Below are positions 6,212-8,125 of a stretch of DNA of 8,125 nucleotides, in pieces. Numbering within the stretch: position 1 is the stretch's first letter; each line of letters opens with the position of its first letter. The translations under genes and the position numbers were made by a program. The notes beneath the pieces are model-generated. The model did no database searches. It had not been told where the DNA came from and saw nothing but the letters and a program-made list of their open reading frames with translations. Source of the stretch: an uncultured Pirellulaceae bacterium (GTDB lineage: Bacteria; Planctomycetota; Planctomycetia; Pirellulales; Pirellulaceae); the NCBI GenBank assembly GCA_947258905.1, contig CAMYKF010000743.1, forward strand, positions 1 to 8,125. Direction: 5' to 3'.

Positions 6212-6793
6212 TTACTGTGCGAACGCCAGATCGTTGACTTCGTCAGCCAAGCGCTTGCGGGCCACGTGCAGCCGACGCTTGATCGTGCCAATTGGCGCGT
6301 CAAACTCGTCTGCCATTTCTGCCAGTGACTGACCACGAACGTAGAAAGCTTCCAGCGTGTCGCGGTCCATCTCGCGCAGGCGAGCCAAACCGTCGCGAAC
6401 CTGCTCACGCCGTTCCTTGTCCATCAGGTCCTGTTCAGGCGTACCTTCACCCAGAACCGTGGCTTCCAGAACTTCAGGCTCGGTTGAAAAGGCGACCTTG
6501 CGTCGGACCATGCGATTAATCGACATGCGAACCGTGATCTGTCGCAACCAGCCACCGAATGCCTCAGGCGTACGCAGCTGGTCGATCTTTTGCATGGCCT
6601 GCATGAAAACGTCCTGCACCAGTTCCTGGGCTTCCGTTGGGTCACCCGTGCGTCGCAGGGCGATCGCGTAGATCGACTTTTCGTATTGTACAAACAACTC
6701 ACCGAACGCAGCGCGATCGCCGGCCTGAGCCGCGATCACCAGCTGAGCCGTTCGCTGGATTGCCTGGATCTTTTCGCTTACGAGTGCGTTCAT
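6212..6793 (-). CDS. ECF-type RNA polymerase sigma factor (RpoE-like)
   Basis: This 193-residue protein has region 2 at about 26-97 (FGELFVQYEKSIYAIALRR, AQELVQDVFMQAM at 55-67, FGGWLRQITVRMSINRMVRR) and region 4 at about 127-183 (LREMDRDTLEAFYVRGQSL, then a helix-turn-helix ending GTIKRRLHVARKRL). The opening MNALVSEKIQAIQRTAQ is one I recall as strongly conserved in Pirellulales. The ATG at 6793 has AGGAAGAG (6798-6805) upstream; a longer reading from 6898 adds 35 residues without family resemblance and is rejected. It differs in length and linker from the sigma factor at 4099-4731, and no kinase or anti-sigma gene adjoins it, so its control is unknown. It ends at a strong terminator and appears to be monocistronic, or preceded only by the doubtful ORF at 6942-7247. 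Confidence 0.95.
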   Translation of the reverse strand: MNALVSEKIQAIQRTAQLVIAAQAGDRAAFGELFVQYEKSIYAIALRRTGDPTEAQELVQDVFMQAMQKIDQLRTPEAFGGWLRQITVRMSINRMVRRKVAFSTEPEVLEATVLGEGTPEQDLMDKERREQVRDGLARLREMDRDTLEAFYVRGQSLAEMADEFDAPIGTIKRRLHVARKRLADEVNDLAFAQ

Positions 6794-6806
6794 GGTTCTC
6801 TTCCTG

Positions 6807-6833
6807 AAAAAAATGGCTACACCAATCGGTGCA
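6807..6833 (-). promoter_or_regulatory. Leader hairpin plus T-run upstream of the RpoE-like sigma gene
   Basis: On the minus strand TGCACC-GATT-GGTGTA (6833-6818) can form a 6-bp stem with one wobble pair, followed after 4 nt by seven T (6813-6807), then the ribosome binding site and ATG. The shape recalls a weak terminator or attenuator in the leader. The stem is short, so it may be chance. Confidence 0.25.
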
Positions 6834-6941
6834 GATGAAAACAAGCCACGAATGAACGGCGCGTGAAATACGCCTGCCCCTTCGGCAGCGGCCTGCAAAT
6901 GATCGGCTTGAAAATTCAGGACAGTCTTGCTGCCCGCGGGA

Positions 6942-7247
6942 TTACCTGCCCGCTATCAAGCCGAAACTTCTGGCCTCGTCCGTACCCAAACAGGGCACAT
7001 TACCGACGGCGTCGATATTCACCGGCTGGTGAACTGTCATATGCCCCGCGATCCCTTGCAGGTTCGCTCGAGCAATCCGACCTGTCGGCATCGCGCACGG
7101 ATATTCCGTGAGTAGCCAGAAAAGTTTTGAGAGGCGCTCGGCAAACAGGGATAAACGCAGACCCAATACGCGGAACACCTGCGCACCGGTGATGCGATCG
7201 GTCGATTGGCCGACGATTCGCTCGGTGGTGTTGAATTCCAAACGCAT
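6942..7247 (-). CDS. Candidate hypothetical protein (101 aa) upstream of the RpoE-like sigma gene
   Basis: The ATG at 7247 is preceded by GGGAGG (7255-7260) with 7 nt spacing, the best ribosome binding site in the window. The 101-residue product starts MRLEFNTTERIVGQSTDRIT, has an amphipathic middle (QVFRVLGLRLSLFAERLSKL), and ends in a Gly-rich, less convincing stretch (ARSFGLIAGR). It has no signal peptide and no family I recognise. The third-position GC of the first half is similar to that of the clear genes. It ends 148 nt before the sigma start, on the same strand, so it could share a transcript. The frame is open upstream to 7382, but without a better start. Against it: short, unknown, and the second half is compositionally weak, so it could be decayed or spurious. 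Confidence 0.42.
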   Translation of the reverse strand: MRLEFNTTERIVGQSTDRITGAQVFRVLGLRLSLFAERLSKLFWLLTEYPCAMPTGRIARANLQGIAGHMTVHQPVNIDAVGNVPCLGTDEARSFGLIAGR

Positions 7248-7588
7248 TTCACTGCCTCCCTGTGCTGGAGCGCACAGTGTCAGAGAACCTAAATTGACTG
7301 CGGCGATTCCATCCCTTGAAATCACCCGCTGTTGCTTCTGAACTCTATTCCAGTAAACGTCCAGGAGCAAGTTTGATCGCAAAACCCGACCCTCGCGGGG
7401 ATGGACAGACGGCGATCATGGGGTTGGATACAAGCCGCAGAGAAAGGTTCGCCTGTTTTCGGGAAATATTTCAATGATTTCCAGAGAATTTGTTTGCGGG
7501 GAAATTGGCCCCGATCCGTGGGTGACACTGGTTGATCCGGTGCCCGGGCGATGGACAATGCCTGATTACGCGATTTTCGAGGGATCCC
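7248..7588. other. Stretch with no recognised gene
   Basis: About 340 bp between the minus candidate ORF and the plus DUF4286 gene. Frames exist on both strands, but none has a plausible start, ribosome binding site or protein-like composition. It should contain divergent promoters; I could not assign clear boxes. No tRNA fold or repeat was recognised. Confidence 0.4.
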
Positions 7589-7903
7589 ATGTACCGATAC
7601 ACCGTACGCTGTGAATTCCATGGTAATGACTCCGAACTGGTCCAGCGTTGGCTGGACTGGTTACGCGATCCGCACATCGCGGACGTCATGCGGGGCGGGG
7701 CCCGCGGAGCCGAGATTGTGAAGATGACGGCCGATTGCCCCACCTTTGAAATCCGTTACCAGTTTGCCAGCCGTGAGGATTTTGATCGATACCAGGCCGA
7801 GTTCGCATCCGCCTTGCGCGAAGAGGGACTGGAGAAGTTTCCATTGGAAGAGGGGCTGGTGTACTCGCGTAGCGATGGAGAAGTCGTGTTTTCAAAGTTC
7901 TGA
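7589..7903 (+). CDS. DUF4286 family protein
   Basis: This 104-residue cytoplasmic protein matches the family as I know it: an opening strand (YRYTVRCEF, 2-10), the diagnostic WLDWLRDPHIADVM (21-34), a Gly-rich turn then AEIVKM, a second strand pair (FEIRYQF, 53-59), EDFDRYQAEFASALREEG (63-80), and a short C-terminal strand with the usual Arg (YSRSDG). The family is small, has a ferredoxin-like look, and has no established function. Length is normal. The ATG at 7589 is preceded by GAGGG (7579-7583) at good spacing; an upstream in-frame TTG at 7532 would add 19 residues outside the family core and is rejected. It stands alone on the plus strand with no visible operon partner. Family identification is fairly secure; the role is unknown. 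Confidence 0.88.
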   Translation: MYRYTVRCEFHGNDSELVQRWLDWLRDPHIADVMRGGARGAEIVKMTADCPTFEIRYQFASREDFDRYQAEFASALREEGLEKFPLEEGLVYSRSDGEVVFSKF

Positions 7904-8091
7904 TGCCCGGCATTGAAAATCGCGGTGTCCGATTCGGCGGGAGCCTCGACCTCCCGGCACGTGGTGCACCGAGAGCCGGTTGGCTGATTGCTAGCGGCTT
8001 GCCGTGCTTGTTGGGCAATCTGTGACGGTGATATTCGTCGGTCCGGAAGTAGCGATGTTCAGGTGTCGATACCTGACGATGCAGAGGTCCA
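7904..8091. repeat. Non-coding spacer with several short inverted repeats
   Basis: No gene is seen here. Hairpin-forming pairs follow one another: CGGGAG/CTCCCG around 7938-7956, AGCC/GGCT around 7973-7984, an imperfect AGCGGC-TTGCCG pair near 7995-8005, and TCAGGT/ACCTGA (loop GTCGAT) near 8059-8076. Clustered GC-rich palindromes of this kind recall the repetitive intergenic elements of planctomycete genomes, but a single copy cannot prove that. No T-run marks a clear terminator for the DUF4286 gene. Confidence 0.35.
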
Positions 8092-8125
8092 TTATTTCTT
8101 CAGGTGCTCGAATGAATCGACTGAC
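8092..8125 (-). CDS. Possible C-terminal end of a gene entering from the right
   Basis: On the minus strand one frame reads SVDSFEHLKK and stops at TAA (8094-8092). Ten residues are too few to identify anything, but the hydrophilic Lys-Lys ending looks like a natural C-terminus, and a convergent gene here would fit the spacer between 7904 and 8091. It may equally be chance. Confidence 0.22.
   Translation of the reverse strand, partial: SVDSFEHLKK

Noticed and set aside
5649..6212. Minus-strand open frame of 187 codons over the end of the DUF6265-like gene and the Asp-rich arms
   Set aside because: The product is Arg/Thr-rich low complexity (TITITTTTTK) caused by triplet repeats read out of frame, and it runs through the sigma terminator.
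5920..6237. Plus ORF with a very hydrophobic start (VFVVLFIVFVVVVVIVIV) resembling a membrane protein
   Set aside because: The hydrophobicity comes from GTC/ATC/TTC triplets, which are the complement of Asp/Glu codons. The rest is Arg/Pro-rich and crosses the terminator; there is no ribosome binding site.
6794..6898. Longer start for the RpoE-like sigma factor (adds 35 residues)
   Set aside because: The family begins at MNALVSEK and a good ribosome binding site precedes ATG 6793.
7401..7470. Possible tRNA-like GGTTCGCC segment
   Set aside because: No acceptor stem or anticodon arm could be paired around it.
8054..8125. Plus-strand open frame running off the right edge (MFRCRYLTMQRS)
   Set aside because: No ribosome binding site, it spans the hairpin near 8059-8076, and it is too short to judge.

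Overview
The window looks like chromosome from a planctomycete, most likely a Pirellulaceae-type (Rhodopirellula/Blastopirellula-like) bacterium. Three things suggest this. First, an ECF sigma factor of the planctomycete-specific type is translationally coupled to a Hanks-type Ser/Thr kinase whose catalytic domain, WCRRNP-type membrane anchor and phrasing (ALKVPR, GTPAYMSPEQ) are typical of that phylum. Second, a further ECF sigma factor begins MNALVSEKIQAIQRTAQ, a form I recognise from Pirellulales. Third, several secreted or lipoprotein-like unknowns sit among moderately GC-rich, loosely packed genes with mixed strands. No transposase, integrase, tRNA, rRNA or CRISPR array was seen.

Layout. 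Positions 1-725 hold a left-truncated secreted CxxC protein (minus strand) and, upstream of it, a doubtful 74-residue ORF. A TPR protein runs the other way at 815-1774. It converges on the end of a three-gene minus-strand operon at 4731-1796: ECF sigma factor, then transmembrane Ser/Thr kinase, then putative lipoprotein. Sigma and kinase overlap by 20 nt, kinase and lipoprotein are 7 nt apart, and a 20-bp near-palindrome fills the gap between the convergent stop codons. A 27-bp inverted repeat lies 13 nt upstream of the sigma GTG start. The divergent neighbour at 4964-5920 is a secreted DUF6265-like protein with an extra helical C-terminal half. After it comes a 220-bp stretch with two Asp-codon-rich arms that encode acidic peptides on opposite strands, then a strong intrinsic terminator belonging to the second ECF sigma gene (6793-6212, minus). 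Further right are a candidate 101-residue minus ORF with a very good ribosome binding site, a stretch with no recognised gene, a small DUF4286 protein (7589-7903, plus) and a hairpin-rich spacer that reaches the right edge.

How it may work. The central operon fits the planctomycete pattern in which a Ser/Thr kinase controls its partner ECF sigma factor in place of a classical anti-sigma factor. The added lipoprotein gives a possible outside sensor or ligand-binding partner for the membrane kinase. The second sigma factor has no visible anti-sigma gene beside it. Functional links between the operon and the DUF6265, TPR and DUF4286 genes are not shown by the sequence.
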